Shown here: one piece after another, positions 1 through 10,800 of the stretch
Position numbering within the stretch: position 1 is the first letter of the stretch
Layout of the letters: every line of letters begins with the position of its first letter
From: Cephalotus follicularis
Lineage: Eukaryota; Streptophyta; Magnoliopsida; Oxalidales; Cephalotaceae
NCBI GenBank assembly: GCA_001972305.1
Contig: BDDD01002122.1
Span: 1-64,000 of the forward strand
Length of the DNA: 64,000 bases
Reading direction: 5' to 3'
Position numbers and translations under genes: made by a program
The notes under the pieces: model-generated
What the model saw: only the letters and a program-made list of their open reading frames with translations
What the model was told of the DNA's origin: nothing
Database searches by the model: none

Positions 1-308
1 GTTTCTATACCCTAAACCGCTTTTTAATTATATTTTCTCTTTAGTTTTATTTATTGCTTTAATTAGTTTTAATTTACACGTGTTACTTTCAATTATTTTA
101 GTCTGTTATTTTATTTTATTTATTTCTTGTTTTCAATTGTTTTATTACTTTTTGCATAATTAGGAGTAGTTTTTGGTAGTTTATTTCAAATTTGGTATAC
201 TTCGCTTAGGTTGGATAGATTACAACTAGTTGACGTTTCCCTGCGTTCGACCCGTTACTGCATGATCCGTGCACTTGCGGCTATAAATTTTAAAACATTC
301 TTTTAACA
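1..308 (+). mobile_element. 3' end of an LTR (Athila-like), truncated by window edge
   Basis: AT-rich DNA ending in a segment with 'cctgcgttcgacccgtta' and 'gtgcacttgcggctataaa', wording typical of the ends of Athila-type plant Ty3/Gypsy LTRs, and finishing in ...ttttaaca at about 308. The neighbouring E1 gag homology begins at about 318. It could be the end of a solo LTR inserted into E1 or a remnant abutting a truncated E1. The family name is from memory of typical LTR endings, so confidence is modest. Confidence 0.4.
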
Positions 309-317
309 GTGAACAAG

Positions 318-1456
318 GGTCACGTGTTTCTAGCAGGGCTAGGAACATTGAGGATATGGAGCAAGCGATGAACAGGAGGCTTGCCGAAGTGGAGAGGAGG
401 CTCTGAGGAGCCAAAAAGCCAAGGGGATATTTGTCAGAGGTACGCAACCTTAGCGCCCACCCCTTCATAGCCAAGATCATGACAGAGCGTATCCCCAGTG
501 GATTCCGGCTCCCCAGCCTTGATAAATACAATGGATCCACGGATCCCATCCATCATGTGCGCACCTACATTCAAAATATGTTGGTGCACCAAGCCTCAGA
601 TGCCACACTTTGCTGAGGATTCCAGGCCACATTGGCTGGGGCTGCCCAGTCATGGTTCTCTACCCTGGCTTAGAGGTCAGTGAAGGATTTTGACCAGATT
701 ACGGAGCTGTTTGTCACTAAATTCCTCAACAGCACCACGTAGAGGAGAAACTCCACCCACCTGATCAATGTGGTGCAGGGAAGAGATGAGTCATTTAGGG
801 ACTACCTCACCAGGTTCAACAGGGAGTCTCTCACAGTGAAGGACCTTGAGTCGTCTTTTGCCCTGGTAGCGTTGAACAGTGGGCTGAGGAACAACTCATC
901 CTTCACCTTTTCTATTTTAAAGAAACCCGCGTTGGACATGGAAGATTTGCTGAGGAGAGCAGAAAGGTATGTCAATGTCGAGGAAGAGATGGCAGCCAGG
1001 AAACAAAAAGCACCCTGGTCAGGCCATCAGAAGGAGAAAGGGGAGCATTCATGAAATTCTCCCGGGAAGAAGAAGAAGAGGAAGGAGAGGTCTAACCTGC
1101 CAAAGGACGACCTCAGATATAAGCTATCCAGGAGGGGAGATTCACCCAGGAGAGGGACGCCTGTCCCGACCCACAATAACTTTGCCCCCCTCCTAGATAC
1201 ACACACCAGAATATTTGTTGTGGAGCAGGATAAAATCCCCATCCAGTGACCCAAGAAGATGACGTCCCCAGCAGAGAAGAGGGACACTGAAAAGTACTGC
1301 CGGTACCATCGAGACCACGGGCACGATACTGAGGAGTGCCTGCAATTGAAGAATCAGATCGAGGACCTGATTCAGAAGGGGCACCTACGTAAGTATGTAG
1401 ATAGAGATGCTTCCCAGGGAAGAAGGGAGCAAAGGCAAGAGGCTCCTCGACAATAG
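318..1456 (+). pseudogene. gag: E1 gag, broken by in-frame stops
   Basis: A single reading frame (codons starting at 431, 770 and 1259 are in phase) carries a retrotransposon gag domain. Visible signatures are 'RIPSGFRLPSLDKYNGSTDP' near 490-545, followed by 'DYLTRFNRESLTVKD' near 800-845, and a histidine/cysteine cluster 'CRYHRDHGHDTEEC' near 1298-1340 that acts as the nucleic-acid-binding region in this lineage. Stops at about 614, 679, 738, 1052, 1247 and 1454 break the frame; several look like CGA or CAG changed to a stop. The start codon is not present: E2 and E4 show that the missing N-terminus begins with M-PPRRNN. Confidence 0.8.
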
Positions 1457-1486
1457 GAGGAGCAACAACAACAGCAGCCCAGGGGT

Positions 1487-2390
1487 GTGATCCACACCAT
1501 CTCTAGGGGGGTCGCATCTGGTGGCGACCACAAAAATGCTAGAAAAGCCTATGGAAGGCAATCTCTTACTGTGCAACAATTTCACCACCGCAAAAGTCTG
1601 AGAACAGGTGGAGATGATGAGGTAATATCCTTCTCGGAGGTGGACTACGAGGGAGTACATCGCCCTCATGATGTCCCAATGGTGGTAACCCTGCTAGTGG
1701 AGCTTTTCACCATGAAGAGGATCCTTGTTGACAGTGGCAGCTCGACCGATATACTGTAAAAATATGCATTTGATCAGTTGAGGATACCAGTCGACCAGAT
1801 GAAGCCTGTGAAGACCCCATTGGTTGGCTTTGCAGGGGAGATGGTCCATCCTCTGGGATCCATCGACCTGTCCATGGTTGTAGGCACGGCTCCACGCCAG
1901 ACCCAGGTGCAGATGACGTTCCTGGTGGTTGATACACCAAGCCCATACAATGCAATACTCGGGCAACCAGGGCTCAACCTAATAGAGGCAATAGTGTCAA
2001 CAAGACACTTGCTGATGAACTTCTCCACAAGGTTTGGCATGGGGGAAGCTAGAGGATATCAACAGGAGTCAAGGCAGTGCTACAAGACTACCGTTATGGA
2101 CAAAGAGAAGGACAAGGTACTTCCAATTGCAAATGTGGAGCTCAGAGGGGACATGGAACCTGAGTGCCCACAGCCTGTTGAAGACGTGATCCAAGTGCCC
2201 CTGGAGGAGGGCAACTCTAAGAGAGTCTTCCAAGTTGGCTCACAGCTTGGAGAGGTGGAGAAGGGGGAATCAATAACATTCCTCCAAAACAACAAAGACG
2301 TGCTTGCCTGGTCGGCAGAGGGGGTCCCTGGGATTAGCCCAAATGTAATGGTTCACAAGCTAAGTGTGGATCCAATGAGGCCCCTGACCA
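1487..2390 (+). pseudogene. pro: E1 aspartic protease region
   Basis: The gag frame continues into a retropepsin. The active-site motif 'ILVDSGSSTDIL' lies at about 1721-1756, interrupted immediately afterwards by a TAA at 1757. Downstream 'TFLVVDTPSPYNAILGQPGL' (about 1919-1975) is the flap and C-terminal part typical of Tat/Athila proteases. A linker then leads to RT; 'NNKDVLAWSAEGVPGI' near 2290-2335 is the conserved RT lead-in. A frameshift near 2390 moves the frame before the RT core. The catalytic Asp is present but the protein is broken. Confidence 0.75.
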
Positions 2391-3055
2391 GGGCAAGCAA
2401 TAGCCGAGGAGGTGAACAAGCTCATGCAGGCAGGGTTCATAAGGGAACTGCATTACTCAGACTGGCTGGTGAACCCAATCCTAGTCAAAAAAGCAAATGG
2501 CAAGTGGAGGATGTGCATTGACTTCACAAACATCAACAAAGCTTATCCCAAGGATCACTTCCCTCTCCCAAAGATAGATCAGTTGGTGGATGCGACCTCG
2601 GGCTACAGAATGTTGAGCTTCTTGGATGCCTACTCAGGGTATAATCAAATCCCCATGTATGGGCCCGACTAGAACAAGACAACCTTCATTACAGACCGGG
2701 GGATGTATTGCTATAAAGTCATGTCTTTTGGTTTGAAGAACACAGGGGCCACCTACCGACGACTGGTCAACAAAATCTTTGAGCCTCAGATTGGGAGAAA
2801 CATGGAGGTCTACATCGATGACATGCTCGTCAAGACCCCAGCCAGGAGCCCCCAAATCAAAGACTTGGAGGAAACATTTGAGGTGTTGAGGGATCACAAG
2901 GGATTTTCCTGGTCGGACGAATGCCAAACAGCCTTCGATAAGTTGAAGGAATGCATGGCTTCCCCTCCTCTGATCTCAAAACCTAAGGACGAGGAAGACT
3001 TGTATTTGTACCTTGCAGCCACCTCGGGCGCAGTGAGTGCAGTGCTAGTTAGGAG
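2391..3055 (+). pseudogene. pol: E1 reverse transcriptase, internally deleted
   Basis: Ty3/Gypsy RT in a frame shifted relative to protease. Visible motifs are 'NPILVKKANGKWRMCIDF', then 'FLDAYSGYNQI' with the first catalytic Asp, and 'VYIDDMLVK' (about 2808-2835) with the catalytic Asp pair. A TAG interrupts after 'YGPD' at about 2670. After 'DLEETFEVLRDHKG' the sequence jumps straight to 'FSWSDECQTAFDKLK'; some 70-80 residues of RT thumb/connection usually found between them are missing, so this looks like an internal deletion near 2895. A second frameshift near 3054 leads to the RNase H. Confidence 0.85.
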
Positions 3056-3318
3056 GTGGAGAAAGTTCAAAAGCCATTGCACTATGTGAGCAAGGCTTTG
3101 AACTCTGCTGAGGGGAGGTACCCAGAGGTGGAGAAGTTCGCCTATGCTCTGGACATAGAGGCCAGGAAATTATGGCCATATTTTCAAGCCTATACAATCA
3201 AGGTTCTGACTGACAAACCACTCAAACAAGTTCTTGCGAAGCCTGAGACCTCAGGTAGATTAATCAAGTGGTCAGTTGAACTAGGCGAGTATGAGGTGAA
3301 GTTTGAAGCCAGGCTAGC
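3056..3318 (+). pseudogene. pol: E1 RT-associated RNase H fragment
   Basis: 'LHYVSKALNSAEGRYPEVEK' and the following residues match the C-terminal part of the RT-linked RNase H of plant Ty3/Gypsy elements. The frame stops at 'KFEARLA', where a 1.3-kb insertion (3319-4601) splits the gene; the continuation 'QVLADFVGDN' resumes at about 4614. Confidence 0.75.
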
Positions 3319-4601
3319 TGTCACACCCCGCCTTACACTTAACAGTCGACTGGATAGGGTTGAGTAGTCGACTGTCATGAAGAACAGTCGACTGCTTCTG
3401 CCCAGAAATGCAGGCAGTAGTAGGTTTGTATATTCCAATGTCTAATACAATTCAATCAGTGCATGCAATCAAGCAGAAAATAAACATACATGACATGCAT
3501 ACTCATATCTTCCAAAATATGTCATTACCCCTACCTCAATTGCTTTCCCGCAGAATCAATCTATACAATGCATGTTTGGAGATTCAGTCACTTAATCAGT
3601 AGGTTAACTAATTATCCAGCTACAATTGCTATTCTAACAGTGGTTCATCAATAATTCATTAAGCCTCATAATTATCCTTTTTACCACATCTCTATGAACC
3701 TTGTGTCAATCCACTTCAATCCCAGATTCATTGACCTTAAACGTGTGGACAGAAGGTGTGTATATATATACTTAAGGGAATCAGTAAGCTTATATCATGA
3801 CAACTAACAACAACTACAATCCAATTTAGAGGTTATAATCTCCACTTTACTTGAACCATTTACCACTTTCCATTTCAATTCTAGAAGTTGTTAACCTTAA
3901 CCATGTTAACAGAAGATATTCAACACTCTCCTAGTTACATTATCATCACATTAGCAGTGAGTTCGGATTGAAAACTTACCAAGAAAATCTAAAGCCTCAA
4001 TTCCCTCTTTGAGCTCTAATCCATCAACATGCAAGCTCCATCAATTTCCAGCCACTCTCCTCTATCTCCAGTGTTTTCTAACACTCACACACAGTTCTAG
4101 TAGTTGATATAAAGGCTTAGGGATCTTTGAATTCGCCAGATTACCATAACTCAGCCCTCTCCATCACATGCACTTCCCTTTCTCTCTTCTTTCTATCTCT
4201 TTCTCACCTTTCTCTTCTTTCCATTTTGTTTTGCAGGTTGCAGGTCTGCAGAGAACATGCAAGCACTCCATTTTGCATGCTCTGGCAGCTACTGTCACGC
4301 ATGACACCTGCCCTTCATGCAATGCCTTTTGATTCAGTCACACAGGCATGCACAGACACCTGCTCTGTACCGATCCAGTCGACTATCTTCAACAGGCAGT
4401 CGACTGTCATACCACGCATCAGACAGTCGACTGTTCCCCTGTAACAGTCGGCTGTCGATGGCTGCTTTTGGTTATTTTTGGCCCATTTGCTCAAATAAAC
4501 TAACAACCACAACTGTATAATAATTGGACATTAAATTCAAGTAAGTGCACATTTTATTCATCGGTATTACAATGTACACGAATTGAATTTGCAGTTATTA
4601 C
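3319..4601 (-). mobile_element. LTR-like insertion splitting E1 pol (probable solo LTR)
   Basis: The insert begins TGTCACACCCCGCC and ends ...TTATTACA. Read on the minus strand this is TGTAAT...GGGGTGTGACA, the form of plant chromovirus LTR ends; compare the 34134-36908 LTR, which runs TGTAAG...GGGGCGTGACA. It lies inside a conserved pol segment, so the borders are set by loss of the coding frame. The flanks ctagc and acagc match at only three of five bases, so the duplication is decayed or the edges are off by a few bases. No coding capacity is seen. It contains seven copies of a cagtcgactg-type palindrome, some imperfect, in two clusters (3342-3394 and 4376-4455). Confidence 0.6.
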
Positions 4602-4613
4602 AACAGCAATCAA

Positions 4614-5181
4614 ATCACAGGTCTTGGCCGACTTTGTTGGAGATAATACACCTACGGAGTGTATGGAGGAGGATCCCTCCGAGAGCGAGAGGGAATTGTG
4701 GAAGTTGTCATTGGATGGCTCTTCCTGTATCGCTGGCAGTGGAGCAGGACTGGTATTAATGAGTCCAAGTGGGTGGACGTTGGAGTATACTCTGAGGTTC
4801 GGATTTAAAGATAAAAACAACGAAGCTGAGTGGGAAGCTCTGATAGCTGGGCTGACAATTGCAAAGCACTTGGAGGTACAAAAGATAGAAGCCTCCAGTG
4901 ATTCTCAACTAGTGGTTAGCCTGGCAAGTGGAGAGTATGAAGCCCGAGAAGACTCAATGGAAAAATATTTATCACACTTCCAGAGTTTGAAGTCAGCCTT
5001 CGAAGTTCTAAGAGTTTTGAAAGTACCTAGAGCAGAAAACGCCCGAGCAGATCAGTTGTCAAAACTAGCCGCTGCAAAGGAGTTAGAAAAAAATCAAACC
5101 GTGCTAGCAGACTACCTGGACAGGCCCACTATTTTTGAACTAGACGTGATGGACATAGACATACCAGAGGAGCCGAACTAG
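4614..5181 (+). pseudogene. pol: E1 second RNase H (archaeal-type, aRNH)
   Basis: An open stretch ending in TAG at 5179-5181. It carries RNase H catalytic signatures: 'LDGSSCIAGSGAGLVL' (first Asp), 'NNEAEWEALIAGL' (Glu), 'SSDSQLVV' (Asp) and 'ARADQLSKLAA' (last Asp). A second RNase H between RT-RH and integrase is a known feature of Tat-lineage elements and helps place E1. All four acidic positions are visible. It is joined in phase to integrase except for the stop at 5179. Confidence 0.8.
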
Positions 5182-6412
5182 ATGACCCCTTTCATCAACT
5201 GGCTGAGGAATGGCATTCTACCCGAGGACCCCGTGGAAGCAAGGAAACTTGTGTACAGGGCAAACAGATTTCAGCTCCGAGATGGGATCCTCTACAAAAG
5301 GTCTTTTTCTTTTCCTTGGCTGAGATGTTTAACTCCCTTAGAGGCCGATTATGCTCTAAGGGAAGTCCATGAAGGAGTTTGTGGCAACCACAGTGGGGGC
5401 AGGACATTGTCCCACAAGCTGTTAAGGCAGGGCTAATACTGGCCGACCATGCATCAAGATACTATAGACTAGGTGAGGAAATGTGATAAATGCCAGAGGA
5501 ACGCAAATATAAGCAGACGACCCTCTTAACCTCTGACATCTATCACGGCCCCCTGGCCCTTTGCACAATGGGGAATGGACTTCATCAGACCACTGGCTAT
5601 GGCAACAGGCCAGAGGAAGTCCCTCATTGTAGCTGTGGACTATTTTACCAAGTGGGTAGAAGCAGAACCCCTGGCCACGATTACAGAGAATAATGCGGAA
5701 AGCTTTGTATGGAAATCCATCATCTGTAGATTCAGAGTCCCGAGGACAATAGTCTCAGATAATGGTAAACAGTTCGACTGTCAGGCCTTCCGTGACTTTT
5801 TCAAATAGTGGAGAATAGAGCATAGGCTTGCTTCAGTAGCCTACCCCCAGGGCAATGGTCAAGCAGAGGTGATAAATAGAGAAATCATCTCGGGCTTGAA
5901 GAAACGCCTTGAAGACAACAAAGGAAGATGGACAGAGGAGTTACAGAGTGTACTATGGGCGTATAGAACCACTCCTCAAACCACAACTGGTGAGTCCCCA
6001 TACAGCCTTTGCTTTGGAGCTGAAGTTATGATACCGGTGGAGATTGGTGTACAATCACCAAGGGTTGTACACTTCAATAAAGAGAACAATGATGAAGAAC
6101 TCATATGCCTCCTTGATCTAGTCAAAGAGCTCATAGATAAGATAGCTATCAGAGTTGCAGCCTATCAACAGAGGGTGAGCCGTTATTATAACAAAAGGGT
6201 TAGCCCCAAACCACTAAGACAAGGAGACCTATTCCTACGCAACTCAGTTATCGCAGACCCAACCGGTACAAGAGGAAAACTTGCTCCCACCTAGGAAGGA
6301 CCACACAAGATCAAGAGAGTGCTCCGCCCAAGAACATTCAAACTTGAAACTCTGGGTGGAAGGGAGATTGTCAAAACTTGGAATGCCGAGCATTTGAGAA
6401 AATACTATCAGT
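5182..6412 (+). pseudogene. pol: E1 integrase, broken by stops
   Basis: One frame runs to the TGA just after 'EHLRKYYQ' near 6410. The zinc-binding part shows 'HEGVCGNHSGGRTL' and later 'CDKCQ'. The catalytic core shows 'WGMDFIRP' (first Asp), 'TIVSDNGKQFDC' (second Asp) and 'GNGQAEVINREI' (Glu), so DDE is intact. The C-terminus retains 'RVLRPRTFKLETLGG'. In-frame stops occur at 5434, after 'DTID' near 5470, near 5526, at 5806 and at 6292. The last falls where a Trp is expected, consistent with TGG to TAG decay. Confidence 0.85.
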
Positions 6413-6584
6413 GATCTGGTGTAGGTTGTACAAATTCAAGATAGCAATAAAGTTGATTTTTTTCAAAATACTTGTTCAAGATCATAGTTCCAAGTTTGGA
6501 AGGGACCGGAGGACCATTGTTCATGTCCTTAAACTTCTGAACAGCTACCGATCAACTCCCTCAAGTCCCAGAAAGCCTCCGAGC

Positions 6585-7190
6585 CAGGGGAGCAATAAAG
6601 TTTCCCCCAGGGGAGCACCAAAAAGCCTCCCCCAGGAGAGTGCCCTAAAAGCCTCCCCCAGGGGAGCACCAAAAGCCTCCCCCGAGGGAGCACCAAAAAG
6701 CCTCCCCCAGGGGAGTACCACAAAAGCCTCCCCTCCAGGGGAGCACCAAAAGCCTCCCCGTCGAGGGAGCAAAAAAAGACCCCCCAGGGGGCATTACAAA
6801 AAGACCCCCCCAGAGGGGGATTCCAAAAAGACCCCCCTTGGGAGCATTACAAAAAGCCCCACCTGGGGGCATTCCAAAAAGACCCCCTAGGGGACATTCC
6901 AAAAAGACCCCCTAGGGGACATTCCAAAAAGACCCCCTAGGGGGCATTACAAAAAGACCCCCCTAGGGGGCATTCCAAAACGACCCTCCAGGAGAGAACT
7001 TAAAGACTCCTCCAGGGGAGCACCCAACAAAGCCTCCTCCAGGGGAGCACTTAGAGACTCCTCCAGGGGAGCATTCAACAAAGACTCCTCCAGGGGAGCA
7101 CTCAACAAAGCCTCCTCCAGGGGAGCACGAAAAGACCCCCCAAGGGCAGTTCTAAAAAGACTTACAAGGAAGCAATAAGACTCCCTAGGG
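6585..7190. repeat. Minisatellite between integrase and antisense gene (E1)
   Basis: About two dozen imperfect units of roughly 22-26 bp with the pattern ggggagcaccaaaagcctcccccag, drifting rightwards into gggggcattccaaaaagaccccc and then ctcctccaggggagcac. Long open frames here on both strands are repeat artefacts. The same position in E2 (15672-15915) holds a related array (gactccttccgaggagcac), so this is a standing part of the family. Confidence 0.85.
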
Positions 7191-7870
7191 AGCACACTCT
7201 GGTCGGCAATACCATGGGAACTTGTTCGACCAGACCTAAAATCGTGTCTTGAAAGGCGAATCCATGGGAACTCACAACGATCAAGCTCGTTGTACTGAGC
7301 ACTTTGAAACAAGTGCCCCTACGAGGACTACAAGCTCAGACGACCTGGTTCAAAACATGATGAACCAGACGATATCTTGCTCGGTAAATCCATAGGAACT
7401 TGCCCGAGCAGACCAAAAACTTAGTCTACGAACACAACAGATATCGTAAAGACTAAGTCTCTTTGCCTAAGCGCCTTTGAGATAAGGTGTCCTAAGGGGA
7501 TTATAAAGCTTAGGTAGTTAAGCCTAAATATTGTAAGGCAGCGATTCGAAGTCTACCGATCAGACTAACTTGTAGTCCCCAAGGGGAGAAATGGCGTTCA
7601 AACTGAAGTTCAAGTTCTATTACTTATGCTAAATTATCCAAAGGGAATTATGCTCGCCCAGGAAGAGCTCGAGCATAGCATACAAGCAAATAAAGCAAGG
7701 AAAGCCCGGGGAGAAGAAGCTTAATTCCTCGCAAGTACTTGGTGATATTTCAAAGCGAAAAAATAATGCCTACAATGGAGAGATACCAAATACTTCATTT
7801 TTATTGATTAATAGAAGATTACATTGCAAAGGAAAAAAAAAATTACAAGTCAAAACAAGCAAAGATCTAC
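7191..7870. other. Non-coding spacer of E1 between minisatellite and antisense gene
   Basis: No coding signal is seen. It holds recurring phrases such as 'tccatgggaactcacaacga', 'gagcactttgaaacaagtg' and 'cctttgagataaggtgtcct' that recur at 15930-16189 plus 18329-18480 in E2 and, inverted, at about 49040-49400 in E4. It is therefore a conserved non-coding part of the family, probably the common 3' region of the sense and antisense transcripts. Confidence 0.6.
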
Positions 7871-7871
7871 T

Positions 7872-10800
7872 CTAAGTTCTCATCCCTGGAAGGGACGTCG
7901 TACACGACCGGAGGAGGAGGAGGATCCTGAGGAGTTGGATCAGTAGGAAAGGGCGCGGAGAACCTTTAGCCAAGCTCCCCAGAGGAGCGTCCTTGGCCAC
8001 GAGCCCAGGTGAGGGTTCCACAATCTTGGGATCCGGGGGAGGGTTCTCAACGAGAATTGTGAAGAGGGGTTCCGCATCCGAAGGCTCAGCATCAGGCCCC
8101 CCGGCATCACCCGTGAACATGACAACATCGCGCCCCTCGGGCGTCCACTCAGGGTCCCAAGTTGGGTCCTGACCCTTGTCAAAGGCTTGGAAGGCCCACT
8201 CCTCGGCTTCATCAACCCCGTTAGGGATGAAGTCGTAGTCATCCACCTGAGGCCCGCAGACGATAGACTTCAGTGGAAGCTCAGGATGAAATTCCACAAT
8301 GTTTCAATAAAAGTAAAACCCCCGATGAAAAAGGACTAAGGACTTCTTGAAGACCTCTTTGTTGAAGTCCTCTGATGCTTTGAAGTTCTCCACAGCCATG
8401 TCCTGAGCGTTCTAAAACTCCTCAGAGGCCTTAAAGTTGTCCACTGTCCTGGACATAGCGTCTGGGTACTCCATAGAGGCCTTGAAGTTGTCCACAGCCC
8501 TGGTCAGGATATCCTGGAACTCCGCTGAAGCCCTGAAGTCAAGAATGGCCCTCTCTACAGCTGCTTTGGTACAGAATCCCTCGAGTTCTTTGTACTCCAC
8601 CAGCCTCTCACCATAGGCCTTCACCTTATCCTCGAGGAGGGCGATCCTCTGAGCCGTCGCCAGCCTTATATTCTTCTCTCTCTCAAGATCCTGGAGGGCT
8701 ATGTCCTTCTCGGCGGTGAGGCCCTCCTGGACCCTGATCACGTCATCTAGTTGGGCCCTCAGCACATCCTCCTTCCTCTTGAACTCAGCGTTTTCAGCCC
8801 CAAGTTGTTCGAGGAAGGCACTCTCCTGCTCGGTCCTCTCCTTCACAAGCTGGGCATCGTTCATGAGCTGAGAAGAGGAGGTCAAAAGAAAGTAGGGGAT
8901 GCGCAGATATCAAAAGATCAAGAAAAAGTTTACTAACCCTAAAGCAGCTCTGGAAGAGATAAGTCCAGAGATGGGGAGTGTCCCAATCCTCTCTCAACTC
9001 CACTTCGCGGGGGAAGAGACCAGCCTTGCCCAAGGTGATAGCGACCCCAGATGTCTTCAAATTAATCCCAGCCTTGCCAAGCTTGGTGAGGATTTTGTTG
9101 ATTTGTTCAATTTCTTTAGCAGGGAACATGAGGATAGGATCTTGGGAGCCCTCCTCAATAGGCTTGATCCTTGGTGCATCCCCCTCCTCTGTCCTCTGCC
9201 TCCTCGGTAGATGGTCAAGCTCCTCAACAGTAGTCTGCTTGCCCATGGAAATCTCAGCCCTCCTCTCTTCAGTCCTGGTATCAATAACCACATTGGTCTC
9301 TGCCATCTTGTAAACCCTGACTGGGGTGCCAACGGCCTCCTCGGTCCCGGCCCTGGTCTCCTCATCTGCCTCGGTCCCGGCCCAGGTCTCCTCGGCCACC
9401 TCAGTCTTGATCCTTGCCGCCTCGGCACTTTTGGGAGCCCTCTCCTCGGTAGCCTTAGCCCGGGCCCATGCCTCCTCAGCTCTCTTCCGAGCATGCTTGT
9501 TAGCCCTGGCCCTGTCACTGGGCACCTTGGAGGCTCTTTTCCTGGCCCCGGTAGTAGACTTCCTCCTCATGAGGGCCTTTTTCTTCGATGCGGCCTCTCG
9601 CCTCTGCTCCTTGGGGTTATGAGCCCGGACCTGCTCCCGGGCAGACCTGACAACATCCAGAGTTGATTCTTGATTTTTCATCGCTGCACAAAGGCGTAGA
9701 AGGGCAGTAAGAAGAACATTTAAAGCATAGATGAAGGAAAACAAAAAATATATATGATAATAAATGATGATCCAAAGGAAAACATAGTACGGCTCTCTCC
9801 TTGGCCAGTTGCAATGGATTCAGGTCCATCTCGGGCAACCGTGATCCTCCCTCTCTTAACTCCCACAGCCAAGGATCCAGGTCTGTCTTGGGCATCCAAG
9901 CCCCCTTCAATCCTAATCCCCATGGGGATCTCCTCAGCCAGGTCCGAGCTAGCCCTACGTCCACGAGACATGCTAAGCCCATGGGTTTGCAAGCTTATCT
10001 CAGAGACCACCACTAACACCTCCTCGGGAGCAAGTGTCAGAAGCTTGTCCAGGCCAACCTTCTCTTCCCTGCTCAGGGGCACCCTTAGGCTAAGGGCCAC
10101 AGTGTCCAAGGTATCGCTCCACGGGCTCGGCGTGAAGCCAGGAAGGTTCTTGATCAAGAAGTACTTCTCCCTCCAATTTTTGACCAACCTGGTGTTTTCG
10201 GCCAGTAGTTTGTGACGGCCCGTACTAGACTTGAAGTAGAAGCCCCGCTTATTTGGGGAGGAGGTTATGGTGTGGAATTCCTTAAACAGCCCAACAGTGG
10301 CTGTCACCCCCGCCTCTAGGCACCTAACCAGAAAGCCCATGATGAACCCCCATGACTGGGCCTAGAGCATCGAGGGGTGGACCTGGTAGTGTTCAAGGAT
10401 GGTAACGGCAAAGGGAGGCAGAGGAAACCTCAGCCCATGTTCCAGAGCATCTTGGAACACCACGAAGCTACCCGGTCGACACTCTATGACGGCCCTGGGG
10501 TTTGCAGGGATTTCAAAGTCGAGGCTGCTGGGGATGTAGTACTCCTTGACCAGCTCCGCCAGCTTCTTGGGGTCTATCTTTGTTCGGTTAAAGAGGGTCT
10601 CAGCAACTTGAACCCCAGCCTCTACGACCGCCAGGTTGGGATTCCCGGCAGTGGAAGCCCCCATCTCCAACTCCATGTCGAGGGGGTGCTCGGCAATAGA
10701 TGTTCGAGGAAGGCACTCTCCTGCTCGGTCCTCTCCTTCACAAGCTGGGCATCGTTCATGAGCTGAGAAGAGGAGGTCAAAAGAAAGTAGGGGATGCGCA

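Noticed and set aside
6585-7190. CRISPR-like array
   Set aside because: Units are contiguous imperfect tandem repeats without unique spacers, in a plant genome.
6378-7312. Open frames of 60-170 codons on both strands
   Set aside because: They are translations of a tandem repeat; proline/glycine repeats with no relation to a family, and all frames are open for the same reason.
9057-9666. Long + and - strand frames overlapping the accessory gene exon 2
   Set aside because: They are shadows of the Lys/Arg/Ala/Glu-rich accessory frame; each recurs exactly 1895 bases later because of the duplication.
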